Below, in pieces: positions 26,090-34,436 of a DNA stretch of 38,123 bases. The position numbers and the translations under genes are program-made. The notes beneath the pieces are model-generated. The model was given only the letters and a program-made list of their open reading frames with translations. It was not told the origin of the DNA and did no database searches. The DNA is taken from the NCBI GenBank assembly GCA_017860255.1, contig JAFNAR010000026.1:1-38123 (forward strand), given 5' to 3'. Origin of the DNA: Bacteroidota bacterium. GTDB taxonomy: Bacteria; Bacteroidota; Bacteroidia; Bacteroidales; P3. Every line of letters starts with the position of its first letter. Within the stretch, counting starts at the first letter, position 1.

Positions 26090-27370
26090 TTATTCATCAA
26101 TTTGGTTTATTATCCAATTAATCCAACTAATTATTGTTGAAGCTCTTCTTTTATATGTTTGTCGTGATTTTACATTATGTAACTGAGCATTCATCATCAC
26201 TTCAACAATTCTTTCGTTATTCGGCATTTCTCCATTTTCAAAATATAGTTTTAATGTCTGATTAAAACTATAATGAGATAAAATTAATCTAACAAACTCC
26301 TTTTGTCTATCAAGTATATTCATATTAAATAATCGTTCTCCTTCTTTTGTTAGATAACAACCTATACTTCCTCCTTCACTTCCTATTTGAACAAGTCCTA
26401 AGTATCTACAAGCGTTTGCATAATAATCAGTTTGTCTTGAGTCAAAATCATAATTTAAGGTAATATCATCTTTGAGAATAAATCCTCTTTGATTTAGAAG
26501 CTCACATAGATTAATAATTCTATCAAAATTATTTGCCTGAGGAAAAGGAAGTTGTTGTTCTTCTACTATCCTAGTACTCTCTAATATTTCTTGAATAATC
26601 TCAATATTAAACTCTCCATCTTGTATAGAGTACTTCTTATGGTTTACTAATCTTAGAGAATTATAGCAGTTAATATCTGTAAAAGTATATTCTCTTAAAT
26701 GAAAGGTACCATTTGAATATGTCAAATAAATTGGACGAACTTTTTTAGTAATCTTATTACTCCATAATTTATATGGATAATATAATTGTCTAACGAGAAA
26801 ATCATCAGAAATATAATTTTTAGCCTCTATTAAACTCAAAGAATTATCTCCTTCATAACCTCCATCAATTTCAATTTGTGAATTTTCAACATCTATATTA
26901 AATAATCCATGTGGAGATTCAATATTAAAATTAAATAATAATGAACTCATTCTCCCACTCACTGTCGGAAATAAATTTTCTTCTCCTATAAAATCGTGTA
27001 ATATTTTAGAAACAAATGCACAGTTTATTGCAGTAGACTCACTTGAAATGTTATTATAATCTATACTTTCAAGAAAAGTAGGAAAGTTGATTTTAGTTAC
27101 TTCTATATTATCATCATTAAAAACACAAAATGTCTCAAAATTACCAATAACATAGCCACCTCGTGAATTTGGTAGAATTGCTAATCTATTTTCTTGAAAT
27201 AACTTGGGTAATTGAGATTTATGATCAAACTTTGTCATCAACCTTGCCTCCCTGAACTCGTTTATTTCTGTAGATGAAATTTGCATATATCCATCACGTG
27301 AAATTTGTTCTAGAATCTTATACTTTTCAAATATTTTCTCCCAAGCAACATCATTTTTTGATTTACTCAT
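26090..27370 (-). CDS. Probable type II restriction endonuclease (PD-(D/E)XK-like)
   Basis: 426 residues, soluble. The likely nuclease core is at 165-190: IDGGYEGDNSLSLIEAKNY, giving Asp169 ... Glu182-Ala-Lys184, a PD-(D/E)XK pattern, followed by FLVRQLYYPYKLW. The C-terminal third (about 280-426) looks like helical DNA-recognition modules, with RRASTIISWINWII near the end. Its start overlaps the stop of the upstream adenine methyltransferase gene by 8 bases (methyltransferase first), the usual arrangement for a type II system. I do not recognise the specificity. The call rests on the motif and the neighbour; no strong family name is claimed. Confidence 0.85.
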   Translation of the reverse strand: MSKSKNDVAWEKIFEKYKILEQISRDGYMQISSTEINEFREARLMTKFDHKSQLPKLFQENRLAILPNSRGGYVIGNFETFCVFNDDNIEVTKINFPTFLESIDYNNISSESTAINCAFVSKILHDFIGEENLFPTVSGRMSSLLFNFNIESPHGLFNIDVENSQIEIDGGYEGDNSLSLIEAKNYISDDFLVRQLYYPYKLWSNKITKKVRPIYLTYSNGTFHLREYTFTDINCYNSLRLVNHKKYSIQDGEFNIEIIQEILESTRIVEEQQLPFPQANNFDRIINLCELLNQRGFILKDDITLNYDFDSRQTDYYANACRYLGLVQIGSEGGSIGCYLTKEGERLFNMNILDRQKEFVRLILSHYSFNQTLKLYFENGEMPNNERIVEVMMNAQLHNVKSRQTYKRRASTIISWINWIINQIDE

Positions 27371-28205
27371 AATTTCTTATTAATAATTCGTCTATCTCTC
27401 CCCTTTCAGTCCCAATTGAATTTATTGACCTATTTGCCTTTACTGCACTTATTTTATATTTTTTGTATTGATCTTTAATAAAATCAGTTGAAGAGTTTGA
27501 AAGTAAAAATTTAATACCTTTACTATCTAATTCATCACAAGCGACTCTTAAATCTATTTGATCATACATATTCCAGCCACCTCGAATATATCCTGTAAAG
27601 TTTGAGCTCTCTGAAATTGGGTGATATGGAGGATCTAAATAAACAAATGATTTCTCATTAGCCAACTTTAAAACTTCAGAATAATCTCCACATTGAATTT
27701 TAATATTATTCATATTAAGGTACTTATTAACTGCTTTTAATGTCGGCTCATTTACAATATTTGGATTTTTATATCTTCCAAAAGGGGCATTAAACTCTCC
27801 TGCATTATTTACTCTATAAAGACCATTAAAACAAGTTTTATTTAAAAATATAATTCTAGAAGCTCTTTGAATTGGAGTAAGGTTTTTAAATTTTTCGTTC
27901 CTATCTAAAGAACGTAATTCATAAAAATAAGCTGATTCGTTCTTATGTCTCTTTAAATCTAATATCAGTTCATCTATATTATTCTTTATGACTTCATAAA
28001 CATTTATCAACTCTTTATTATAGTCATTAATAATTGCATTTTTGGGTTGCAGATGAAATAATACAGCCCCTCCTCCAATAAACGGCTCAATATATTTATA
28101 TGAGCTAATATTTTCAGGTAAATGTTCAATAATAGAAGGCATTAATTGTCTTTTCCCTCCTACCCATTTTAAGAATGGAACTACTAACTTATTCGTCTTT
28201 GCCAT
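27363..28205 (-). CDS. DNA adenine-N6 methyltransferase (D12 class, Dam-like)
   Basis: 280 residues from the chosen start MAKTNKLVVPFLKWVGGKRQ. Motif X is KWVGGKRQL (13-21), motif I is PFIGGGAVLF (41-50) and motif IV is DPPY (191-194), the D12 (alpha) class order. Other typical segments are NKTCFNGLYRVNNAGEFNAP and the C-terminal ERGEIDELLIRNYE. The frame is open upstream to 28388, but those 61 residues are unlike the family and overlap the flanking repeat and a promoter-like element, so the later start is preferred. It protects the host DNA from the downstream endonuclease. The target sequence is unknown; related enzymes methylate GATC, among other sites. Confidence 0.93.
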   Translation of the reverse strand: MAKTNKLVVPFLKWVGGKRQLMPSIIEHLPENISSYKYIEPFIGGGAVLFHLQPKNAIINDYNKELINVYEVIKNNIDELILDLKRHKNESAYFYELRSLDRNEKFKNLTPIQRASRIIFLNKTCFNGLYRVNNAGEFNAPFGRYKNPNIVNEPTLKAVNKYLNMNNIKIQCGDYSEVLKLANEKSFVYLDPPYHPISESSNFTGYIRGGWNMYDQIDLRVACDELDSKGIKFLLSNSSTDFIKDQYKKYKISAVKANRSINSIGTERGEIDELLIRNYE

Positions 28206-28268
28206 ATATCCTATCATTACATAAGTTAAACAACCATTAAAGCATACTACTTTTAATTTTAAACTTCG

Positions 28269-28282
28269 TGTACAAATGTACA
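28269..28282 (-). promoter_or_regulatory. Candidate promoter/operator of the restriction-modification genes
   Basis: Two copies of the palindrome TGTACA (28269-28274 and 28277-28282) are separated by AA. On the minus strand they enclose TACATTTG (28273-28280), a match to the -7 consensus, about 67 bases before the methyltransferase start. No -33 TTTG is at the proper distance. The symmetric site could bind a regulator. Confidence 0.4.
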
Positions 28283-28331
28283 TGTTTTTTTTCAAATTGA
28301 ATGTTTTGATGGCAAAAAACCTCATTAAATC

Positions 28332-28360
28332 TTCCGACCGCTCATGATTTGCACTCCAAT
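28332..28360. repeat. Right imperfect direct repeat flanking the restriction-modification cassette
   Basis: TTCCGACC (28332-28339), TCATGA (28342-28347) and TCCAAT (28355-28360) with the same spacing as in the left copy, 2,290 bases away. It lies outside the methyltransferase gene. Confidence 0.6.
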
Positions 28361-28527
28361 TATCCTTATAACATTCGCCATATTTCACAGATACATTACC
28401 AAATTAGAAAAATAAACAAACTACTATTCCTAATATTACTATTATAGTAGAGATACAAAAGAATATCTTTTAATTATACCTATGTTGATTTAAACTCTTA
28501 AATGGCAAACGCTAAAAGTAAATATTG

Positions 28528-28535
28528 TATCTTTG
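28528..28535 (+). promoter_or_regulatory. -7 element of leuS
   Basis: TATCTTTG, a perfect TAnnTTTG, 31 bases before the leuS start codon. No good -33 TTTG at the expected distance. Confidence 0.6.
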
Positions 28536-28566
28536 CATACTTTAACTATAATAAAGATGCAATTCT

Positions 28567-31377
28567 ATGGACTATAATTTTAGAGAAGTTGAGCCTAAGT
28601 GGCAAAGCTATTGGAAAGAAAATAAAACCTTTCATGTTGAAATAGATTCTTCAAAACCAAAATATTATGTTTTGGATATGTTTCCTTACCCTTCTGGTGC
28701 TGGCTTACATGTTGGGCATCCTCTTGGATATATTGCTTCTGATATTTTCTCACGCTACAAAAGACTTAATGGCTTTAATGTTCTTCATCCTATGGGATTT
28801 GATGCTTATGGACTACCTGCTGAACAATACGCTATTCAAACAGGACAACATCCTGCAATTACAACAGAAATAAATATTAAAAGATATAGAGAACAATTAG
28901 ATAAAATTGGTCTTTCTTTTGATTGGGATAGGGAAGTTAGAACTTGTGATCCTAAATATTATAAATGGACTCAATGGTGCTTTATTCAACTATTCAATTC
29001 TTATTATGATAATAAGCTTAAAAAAGCTCAACCAATAGATAATTTAATTAAGCAATTTGAAATATCAGGAACTAAAGATATTGATGCATCTCAAACCGAA
29101 AAACTTTTATTTACAGAAAACGATTGGAAAAACTATTCTGAAAAAGGAAAGAGTAATATTTTAATGAATTATCGTTTAGCTTTTATTTCTGATTCAATGG
29201 TTAATTGGTGTCCTAAACTTGGTACTGTGTTGGCAAATGATGAAGTTGTTAATGGAACCTCTGTTCGTGGAGGTTATCCTGTGGAAAGAAAATCAATGCG
29301 TCAATGGAGTTTAAGAATAACAGCTTACTCAGAAAGACTTCTTGAAGGATTAAATAAGGTTGATTGGACAGATTCAATTAAAGAAATACAAAGAAACTGG
29401 ATAGGAAAAAGTGAAGGAGCTGCATTATTCTTTAATCTTGAAGATAATCCATTATTAGAAGAAGGAGAAAAACAATTAGAAGTATTTACAACACGTCCAG
29501 ATACTCTTTGGGGTGTTACTTTTATGGTTCTTTGTCCTGAACATGATTTAATAAGTAAACTAACAAGTCCTGAACATAAGAAAGAAGTTGAAGAATATAT
29601 AACTTGGACAAAAACTCGTTCAGAAAGAGAACGTCAATCGGAAGTAAAACAAATATCAGGAGCATTTACTGGCTCTTATGCTATTAATCCATTAAGCAAT
29701 GAAAGAGTTCCTATTTGGATTTCTGAATATGTTTTAGCTGGATATGGAACAGGTGCAATTATGGCAGTTCCAGCTCATGATAGCAGAGACTTTGCTTTTG
29801 CACGTCATTTTAATATTCCAATTAAGCAAGTTGTTGTACCAATAGGCGAAGAGGAAGAAGATGTAAATACATGGACAGAATCAAAAGATTCTAAAACTGG
29901 TCATTGCATTAATTCGGACTTTATAACAGGAATGGAAGTAAAGAAAGCAATGAAAGAAGTTATTGCTTATGTAAAAGAAAAAGGAATTGGTTATGGAACA
30001 ATAAACTATCGTTTGCGTGATGCTATATTTTCTCGTCAAAGATATTGGGGAGAACCATTCCCTATTTATTATAAAGATGGTATTCCTTGTGTATTGGATG
30101 AAAAAGAACTTCCATTAGAACTTCCTGAAATTGATGTTTATCTTCCAACTGAAGATGGAGAACCACCAATAGCAAGAGCTAAAAACTGGAATGTAACAAT
30201 TGATGGAAAGACTTATCCTTTAGATTGTAATACCATGCCAGGATTTGCTGGTTCAAATGCTTATTCTCTAAGATATATGGATCCAAATAATACTGAAAGA
30301 TATTTTTCTAAAGAATCTAATGATTATTGGCAAAATGTAGATTTATATATTGGAGGAAGTGAACATGCAACAGGACACTTACTTTATTCACGTTTTACTA
30401 CTAAATTCTTATTTGACTTAGGGATTTGCTGTAAAGATGAACCTTATCAAAAACTAATTAATCAAGGAATGATTCAAGGTCGTTCAAGCTTTGTTTATAG
30501 AATAAAAGGAACTAATAAATTTGTTTCCTATAATCTAAGAAACGAATATGAATTTGACCCAATTCATGTTGATATTAATATTGTTGATAATGATATATTA
30601 GATATTGAAGCCTTTAAAGCATGGAGAGAAGAATTTAAGAATGCTGAGTTTATCTTAGAAGAAGGAAAATATATTTGTGGCTATGAGGTTGAAAAGATGT
30701 CTAAGAGTTTGTATAATGTACAAAACCCTGACGACTTGGTTGAACGTTATGGAGCAGACACTTTACGTCTTTATGAAATGTTCTTAGGACCTTTGGAACA
30801 ATCAAAACCTTGGGATACTAAAGGAATTGAAGGTGTATTTCGTTTTATGAGAAAACTTTGGAAACTATATCACGACAAAGATAATAATTTCAATATTTTA
30901 GAAGAAAAACCTAATAAAGAAGAATATAAATCACTTTATAAGGCAGTAAAGAAAGTTAAGGAAGATATAGAACGCTTTAGTTTTAACACTTCTGTTTCTA
31001 CATTTATGATTTGTGTAAATGAATTAACAGACCTTAAGTGTAATAAAAGAGAAATCCTTGAACCCCTTGCTATTCTAATTTCTCCTTTTGCACCCCATAT
31101 TTCAGAAGAATTATGGTCTTTACTTGGACATAAGGAAACAATAACATTTGCACAATTCCCAATAATTGACGAGAGTGTATTGGTTGAAAACTCATATACC
31201 TATCCTGTTTCTATTAATGGAAAGACAAGACTAACAATAGAATTTGAATTAGATAAAGATGCTAAAGAAATAGAAGAAACAGTGCTTTCAAATTCAGAGG
31301 TACAACGTTATATGGAAGGAAAACCAGCTAAGAAAGTTATATTTGTAAAGAAAAAAATAATAAATATTGTCTGCTAA
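28567..31377 (+). CDS. leuS: Leucyl-tRNA synthetase
   Basis: 936 residues. Class I aminoacyl-tRNA synthetase that charges tRNA-Leu and edits mischarged products. The HIGH-type motif is His48-Val-Gly-His51 in [15 protein letters not shown] and the KMSKS motif is at 710-714 (EKMSKSLYN). The CP1 editing domain includes [15 protein letters not shown] and [17 protein letters not shown]. An extra segment near residues 140-205 (from [12 protein letters not shown] to the YSEKGKSN region) lies in the zinc/CP insert region, a feature of this phylum. The anticodon-binding domain and the C-terminal VNGKxR-type segment ([13 protein letters not shown]) are present. It overlaps the downstream permease gene by 11 bases. 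Confidence 0.98.
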   Translation: MDYNFREVEPKWQSYWKENKTFHVEIDSSKPKYYVLDMFPYPSGAGLHVGHPLGYIASDIFSRYKRLNGFNVLHPMGFDAYGLPAEQYAIQTGQHPAITTEINIKRYREQLDKIGLSFDWDREVRTCDPKYYKWTQWCFIQLFNSYYDNKLKKAQPIDNLIKQFEISGTKDIDASQTEKLLFTENDWKNYSEKGKSNILMNYRLAFISDSMVNWCPKLGTVLANDEVVNGTSVRGGYPVERKSMRQWSLRITAYSERLLEGLNKVDWTDSIKEIQRNWIGKSEGAALFFNLEDNPLLEEGEKQLEVFTTRPDTLWGVTFMVLCPEHDLISKLTSPEHKKEVEEYITWTKTRSERERQSEVKQISGAFTGSYAINPLSNERVPIWISEYVLAGYGTGAIMAVPAHDSRDFAFARHFNIPIKQVVVPIGEEEEDVNTWTESKDSKTGHCINSDFITGMEVKKAMKEVIAYVKEKGIGYGTINYRLRDAIFSRQRYWGEPFPIYYKDGIPCVLDEKELPLELPEIDVYLPTEDGEPPIARAKNWNVTIDGKTYPLDCNTMPGFAGSNAYSLRYMDPNNTERYFSKESNDYWQNVDLYIGGSEHATGHLLYSRFTTKFLFDLGICCKDEPYQKLINQGMIQGRSSFVYRIKGTNKFVSYNLRNEYEFDPIHVDINIVDNDILDIEAFKAWREEFKNAEFILEEGKYICGYEVEKMSKSLYNVQNPDDLVERYGADTLRLYEMFLGPLEQSKPWDTKGIEGVFRFMRKLWKLYHDKDNNFNILEEKPNKEEYKSLYKAVKKVKEDIERFSFNTSVSTFMICVNELTDLKCNKREILEPLAILISPFAPHISEELWSLLGHKETITFAQFPIIDESVLVENSYTYPVSINGKTRLTIEFELDKDAKEIEETVLSNSEVQRYMEGKPAKKVIFVKKKIINIVC

Positions 31378-32266
31378 AGAAGCAAATAATAAAATAATTA
31401 GGGGAATAATCTATGCTCTTATCTCATCGATAACATTTGGATTACTCCCCTTCTTTTCTATTCCTGTAAAAGCTCAAGGAATGAGTTCTGAGACTCTTAT
31501 GTTTTACAGGTTTCTTATATCGGTAATTATATATGGAATTTATCTTTTCTTTCGAAAGGCAAACTTTAAATTAAGCAAAAATAATATTAGAGATATTATT
31601 CTTATAGGAGGAATGGGTTATGGATTAACAGGTCTTACATTGGTTTCTTCCTATGATTATATTCCATCAGGTATTGGAACAACAATAGGGTTTCAGTTCC
31701 CTGTTATGATTTCAATATTTATGTGGCTATTTTATAAGGAAAAGCTTCAAAAATCAATATATATTTCACTTGCTCTTTCACTTTTAGGAGTGTTTCTCCT
31801 CTCTTATTCTCCTATTCATGGTATGGTTAGCTTTTATGGAATATTACTATTGACAATAACCAATCTAATGTATAGTATGTATATAATTGGGGTTAATAAA
31901 TCTTCAATGAAAGAAATTGATTCAAGTGTATTGACATTTTATGTTATTACTATTTCAATGATACTATGCCTTTCACTAAGCATTATTAGAGGAACACTTA
32001 TTCCTATTCCTTCACTTATGGCTGCAAGAAATATATTATTTATGTCAATATTCTCTACAATTATTGCAAACCTCACTCTAATATTAGCAATAAAATCAAT
32101 AGGCTCAACAATTACAGCACTTCTATCTCCATTAGAACCAGTAACTGCAATAATTATTGGAGCAATTGTATTTAATGAAACTGTTAATATTCAAATTATT
32201 ACTGGAGTGATAATTATTATATTAGCTGTTGTTTTAATTATTTTGAATGGAAAAAATAGAGAATAA
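31367..32266 (+). CDS. EamA/DMT family transporter
   Basis: 299 residues with about ten membrane helices and two internal halves, typical of EamA (DMT) permeases, which move metabolites, amino acids or nucleotides across the inner membrane. The first repeat starts [20 protein letters not shown]; the second half starts near [20 protein letters not shown]. Near the C-terminus, [20 protein letters not shown] is the usual EamA signature. The reading frame has no ATG before the first helix: the only standard start is TTG at 31367, preceded by an in-frame stop at 31361. It therefore starts inside the end of leuS, and translational coupling with leuS is likely. The substrate cannot be predicted. Confidence 0.92.
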   Translation: MSAKEANNKIIRGIIYALISSITFGLLPFFSIPVKAQGMSSETLMFYRFLISVIIYGIYLFFRKANFKLSKNNIRDIILIGGMGYGLTGLTLVSSYDYIPSGIGTTIGFQFPVMISIFMWLFYKEKLQKSIYISLALSLLGVFLLSYSPIHGMVSFYGILLLTITNLMYSMYIIGVNKSSMKEIDSSVLTFYVITISMILCLSLSIIRGTLIPIPSLMAARNILFMSIFSTIIANLTLILAIKSIGSTITALLSPLEPVTAIIIGAIVFNETVNIQIITGVIIIILAVVLIILNGKNRE

Positions 32267-32268
32267 AA

Positions 32269-32306
32269 TTTAAAGGCTGCATAAAATAAATTATGCAGCC
32301 CTTAAA
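32269..32306. terminator. Bidirectional terminator between the EamA gene and the redox cluster
   Basis: A 16-bp stem (32269-32284 with 32291-32306), one mismatch, and a 6-base loop. It lies between two convergent genes, with A/T ends that suit termination from either side. Confidence 0.8.
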
Positions 32307-32307
32307 T

Positions 32308-32643
32308 TTACTTAACTTTTATCGAGTTACTTTTATTTCCAAACTCATTACAACGACAAGAAACTTTGATTTTTACTCCCTTTGTAATATTTGGCAGTGA
32401 TACTTGTTCTACTTGACTACTTGTAGAGCTTTGTTGTTTTACTTTAATGGTTTTCACATCTTTTCCGTCAACGCTAATAGTAATTTGATCAATATAATGA
32501 GTCTTTACATCTTTAACTGGGTGAATTGCCTCAATACTAAGAACATTATTATTATAAGCTAGATTAACCTTTTTAGGAGGATCTGCAATTACTATTTGAC
32601 TAGCTAAGATTACTGCTAGAATTGTTAATGATAATTTTTTCAT
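32308..32643 (-). CDS. Exported small protein resembling the superoxide reductase (desulfoferrodoxin) iron domain
   Basis: 111 residues with a signal peptide (about 1-20, LTILAVILASQIVIA) and a mature beta-rich domain of about 90. In the mature part, IHPVKDVKTHYIDQITISVD and VSCRCNEFGNK recall the superoxide reductase pattern HPMxxxHYIxxI...CNxHG. Candidate ligands are His41, His49 and Cys98. The final His of the family (CNxHG) is Phe101, and the spacing between the two His residues is 8 rather than 6, so the standard Fe(His)4Cys site would be incomplete. It may have another redox, binding or structural role. It is the last gene of a three-gene unit. The fold assignment is inferred from motif resemblance only. 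Confidence 0.7.
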   Translation of the reverse strand: MKKLSLTILAVILASQIVIADPPKKVNLAYNNNVLSIEAIHPVKDVKTHYIDQITISVDGKDVKTIKVKQQSSTSSQVEQVSLPNITKGVKIKVSCRCNEFGNKSNSIKVK

Positions 32644-32664
32644 AAGAATAAATTTAATAATTTG

Positions 32665-32868
32665 TTATGCAAAAAAATAGAAATAAATCATTATTAGTCC
32701 ATGTATTGTTACTAAAACAAATCCAATAAGACTAAGTTTTTTATGTAAACGTAATTTCGGTTTAGGTTTGATTATCCTTAACCCTGTTAGCATAGAAAAG
32801 ATAAATATTAGCAAACTTATCAAACTAAAATAAATTGCTATTTCCCAAAGAATTTCTAAAAAACTCAT
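32665..32868 (-). CDS. Tiny membrane protein with an H-x13-H helix
   Basis: 67 residues with two predicted membrane helices (about 8-28 and 44-64). His42 and His56 are 14 residues apart on the second helix (LHKKLSLIGFVLVTIHGLIM). This spacing is known from helices that bind two stacked b hemes in cytochrome b and ferric-reductase-type proteins. Alone, the protein is too small to form a four-helix heme core, so it may pair with itself or with the 212-residue neighbour. Gap of 12 bases from the upstream gene and 21 bases to the downstream gene. No family name is recognised. Confidence 0.7.
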   Translation of the reverse strand: MSFLEILWEIAIYFSLISLLIFIFSMLTGLRIIKPKPKLRLHKKLSLIGFVLVTIHGLIMIYFYFFA

Positions 32869-32880
32869 ATACTTATATTT

Positions 32881-33519
32881 TTAAAAGGTTATAATTATGT
32901 CTGCTATAAGCAAAGATGAAAACGCTGTTATTGCAGCTGCTCTATGATAAGGAACTAAAGAACTATTGTTTTCTATCATCCCTGCAAGTACATTAGTAGT
33001 TATCATTGAAGCAATATGAACAATTGAGAAAGTCCTGTGTAGATTTAATTTTGTAAAACCAGTCTCTCTATTCTTCATTGGAGGAGGTGAGAAAAGAGCA
33101 AAACCAAGACTAGTAAAATATGAAGCATTAGTAACTCCTACTATAATCTCATGAGCATCCTTTGCCTTGTCAACACCATTTGCAGCCATCTGACCAGTTA
33201 TCCCTGCCCCTATCATTCCTGCAAGTGCAAGATAACCAGTATATCTATGTACTGTATTCACTTTAGCACGAATATTCATTTCTCTATCTCTTCCCTCTGG
33301 AGAAAGCTTAAAATAATCTATATTTCGTAATAAACCCTTTTTTCCCCACAATAATCTTTGAGTAAATAGATAACGAGTAGGGAGTAAATCCTCAGCTATT
33401 GTAGAATCTGAAATATTTTCAGAAATAGAAAGAGAATCTATTTTCAAAGAAATAGAATCTTGAGCAAAAAGATTACAACCCAAGAAAAAGGCAATAAATA
33501 AAACAGCAAACTTTCTCAT
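32881..33519 (-). CDS. His-rich integral membrane protein, cytochrome b561-like pattern
   Basis: 212 residues. A signal peptide is at about 1-20 (AVLFIAFFLGCNLFAQ), followed by a soluble segment of about 60 residues and four predicted helices (about 93-112, 124-143, 162-181, 193-211). His residues sit at the start of, or within, each helix: His91 (NTVHRYTGYLAL), His123 (DAHEIIVG), His161 and His168 (NLHRTFSIVHIASM), His192 (PYHRAAAI). A four-helix membrane bundle with such His positions suggests one or two b-type hemes. No exact family is recognised. It is the first gene of the unit with the H-x13-H protein and the superoxide reductase-like exported protein, preceded by a promoter match. Confidence 0.7.
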   Translation of the reverse strand: MRKFAVLFIAFFLGCNLFAQDSISLKIDSLSISENISDSTIAEDLLPTRYLFTQRLLWGKKGLLRNIDYFKLSPEGRDREMNIRAKVNTVHRYTGYLALAGMIGAGITGQMAANGVDKAKDAHEIIVGVTNASYFTSLGFALFSPPPMKNRETGFTKLNLHRTFSIVHIASMITTNVLAGMIENNSSLVPYHRAAAITAFSSLLIADIIITF

Positions 33520-33584
33520 ACAATAAAGTAATTAATGAATAGGTAATTATTATTAATTTGTAAAAATAAATCGATATTAAAATG

Positions 33585-33615
33585 CAAAAATATTATTTTA
33601 TCCAAAATAAACAAT
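33585..33615 (-). promoter_or_regulatory. Promoter of the three-gene redox-like cluster
   Basis: The minus strand has ATTG (33612-33615, partial -33), 19 bases, then TATTTTTG (33585-33592, perfect -7), 66 bases before the start codon. Confidence 0.6.
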
Positions 33616-33665
33616 ATTTTTATCAATATTATTATTTATCCAAGCTATATTACTTAAAAATAAAT

Positions 33666-33673
33666 TAACTTTG
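33666..33673 (+). promoter_or_regulatory. -7 element of the methyltransferase gene
   Basis: TAACTTTG matches TAnnTTTG 25 bases before the start codon. There is no TTTG at the -33 position. Confidence 0.55.
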
Positions 33674-33698
33674 CATCCAAATTAATAAATCAAACACT

Positions 33699-34430
33699 AT
33701 GGCATTACAAGAAGATATGCGCAAAGAAGGAAACTGGCTGTTTAAATACAGAAGTTATTTACCTTTATTCATTTTAGTAATAGGTTTAGCCCTATATATT
33801 TTAAAGGAATTCAATCTAAACTTTATTTTAGGACAGGAAACCACATATGAATACATATATAATTTTATATGCTTAGGCATTGGACTCTTTGGTTTATATA
33901 TAAGATTTCATGTTGTTGGATATGCTGCAGAAAACACTTCTGGTAAGAACACTGCAGAACAAAAGGCAGATACTGTAAATAGCACTGGATTTTATTCCAT
34001 TGTTCGTCATCCATTATATCTTGGTAATTTTCTTATGTGGCTTAGTGCTGCAATGTTGATTGCTAACATTTGGTTTATTCTTGTTTTCTGTTTGGTTTAC
34101 TGGGTTTACTACGAAAGAATAATGTATGCAGAAGAAGCATATTTAAGAGAAAAATTTGGTGACAGTTATCTTAACTGGGCAAATACAGTTCCTACCTTCT
34201 TCCCAAGATGTAAAAATTACAGAAAACCTTCTCTTCCTTTTAATTGGATGAAAGCAATAAAAAGTGAGAAAAACTCCTTTGCTGCACTTACATTAATATT
34301 CTGTTTATTTGATATAATTGGTCAAATAATTACTCAAAGATACAATTTCAACTATGTATTTATTGGACTGTCTATATTCAGTCTATTAATGTATGTTGTT
34401 ATTAAAATTCTAAAAGTTAGAAAAGCTTAA
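33699..34430 (+). CDS. Isoprenylcysteine carboxyl methyltransferase (ICMT)-like membrane protein
   Basis: 243 residues with about six membrane helices. The SAM-binding region of the ICMT/PEMT family is visible: GFYSIVRHPLYLGNFLMWLS, then EEAYLREKFGDSYLNWANTV and PTFFPR. In eukaryotes ICMT methylates prenylated Cys; bacterial members are membrane methyltransferases with mostly unknown substrates, possibly lipids. The two C-terminal helices after residue 190 are additional to the core. Its own -7 element lies upstream. It converges on the aldehyde dehydrogenase gene, with 6 bases between stop codons and no visible terminator. Confidence 0.85.
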   Translation: MALQEDMRKEGNWLFKYRSYLPLFILVIGLALYILKEFNLNFILGQETTYEYIYNFICLGIGLFGLYIRFHVVGYAAENTSGKNTAEQKADTVNSTGFYSIVRHPLYLGNFLMWLSAAMLIANIWFILVFCLVYWVYYERIMYAEEAYLREKFGDSYLNWANTVPTFFPRCKNYRKPSLPFNWMKAIKSEKNSFAALTLIFCLFDIIGQIITQRYNFNYVFIGLSIFSLLMYVVIKILKVRKA

Positions 34431-34436
34431 TTCTAT

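Larger units (their letters stand above)
28206..28566. other. Intergenic region between the methyltransferase gene and leuS
   Basis: It holds the methyltransferase candidate promoter and TGTACA dyad (28269-28282), the right direct repeat of the cassette (28332-28360), and the leuS -7 element (28528-28535). No other gene is supported; the upstream extension of the methyltransferase frame to 28388 is not regarded as coding. Confidence 0.6.

Noticed and set aside
28206..28388. N-terminal extension of the adenine methyltransferase
   Set aside because: It runs through a promoter-like site and the flanking repeat, and the residues do not resemble the family, which starts shortly before motif X.
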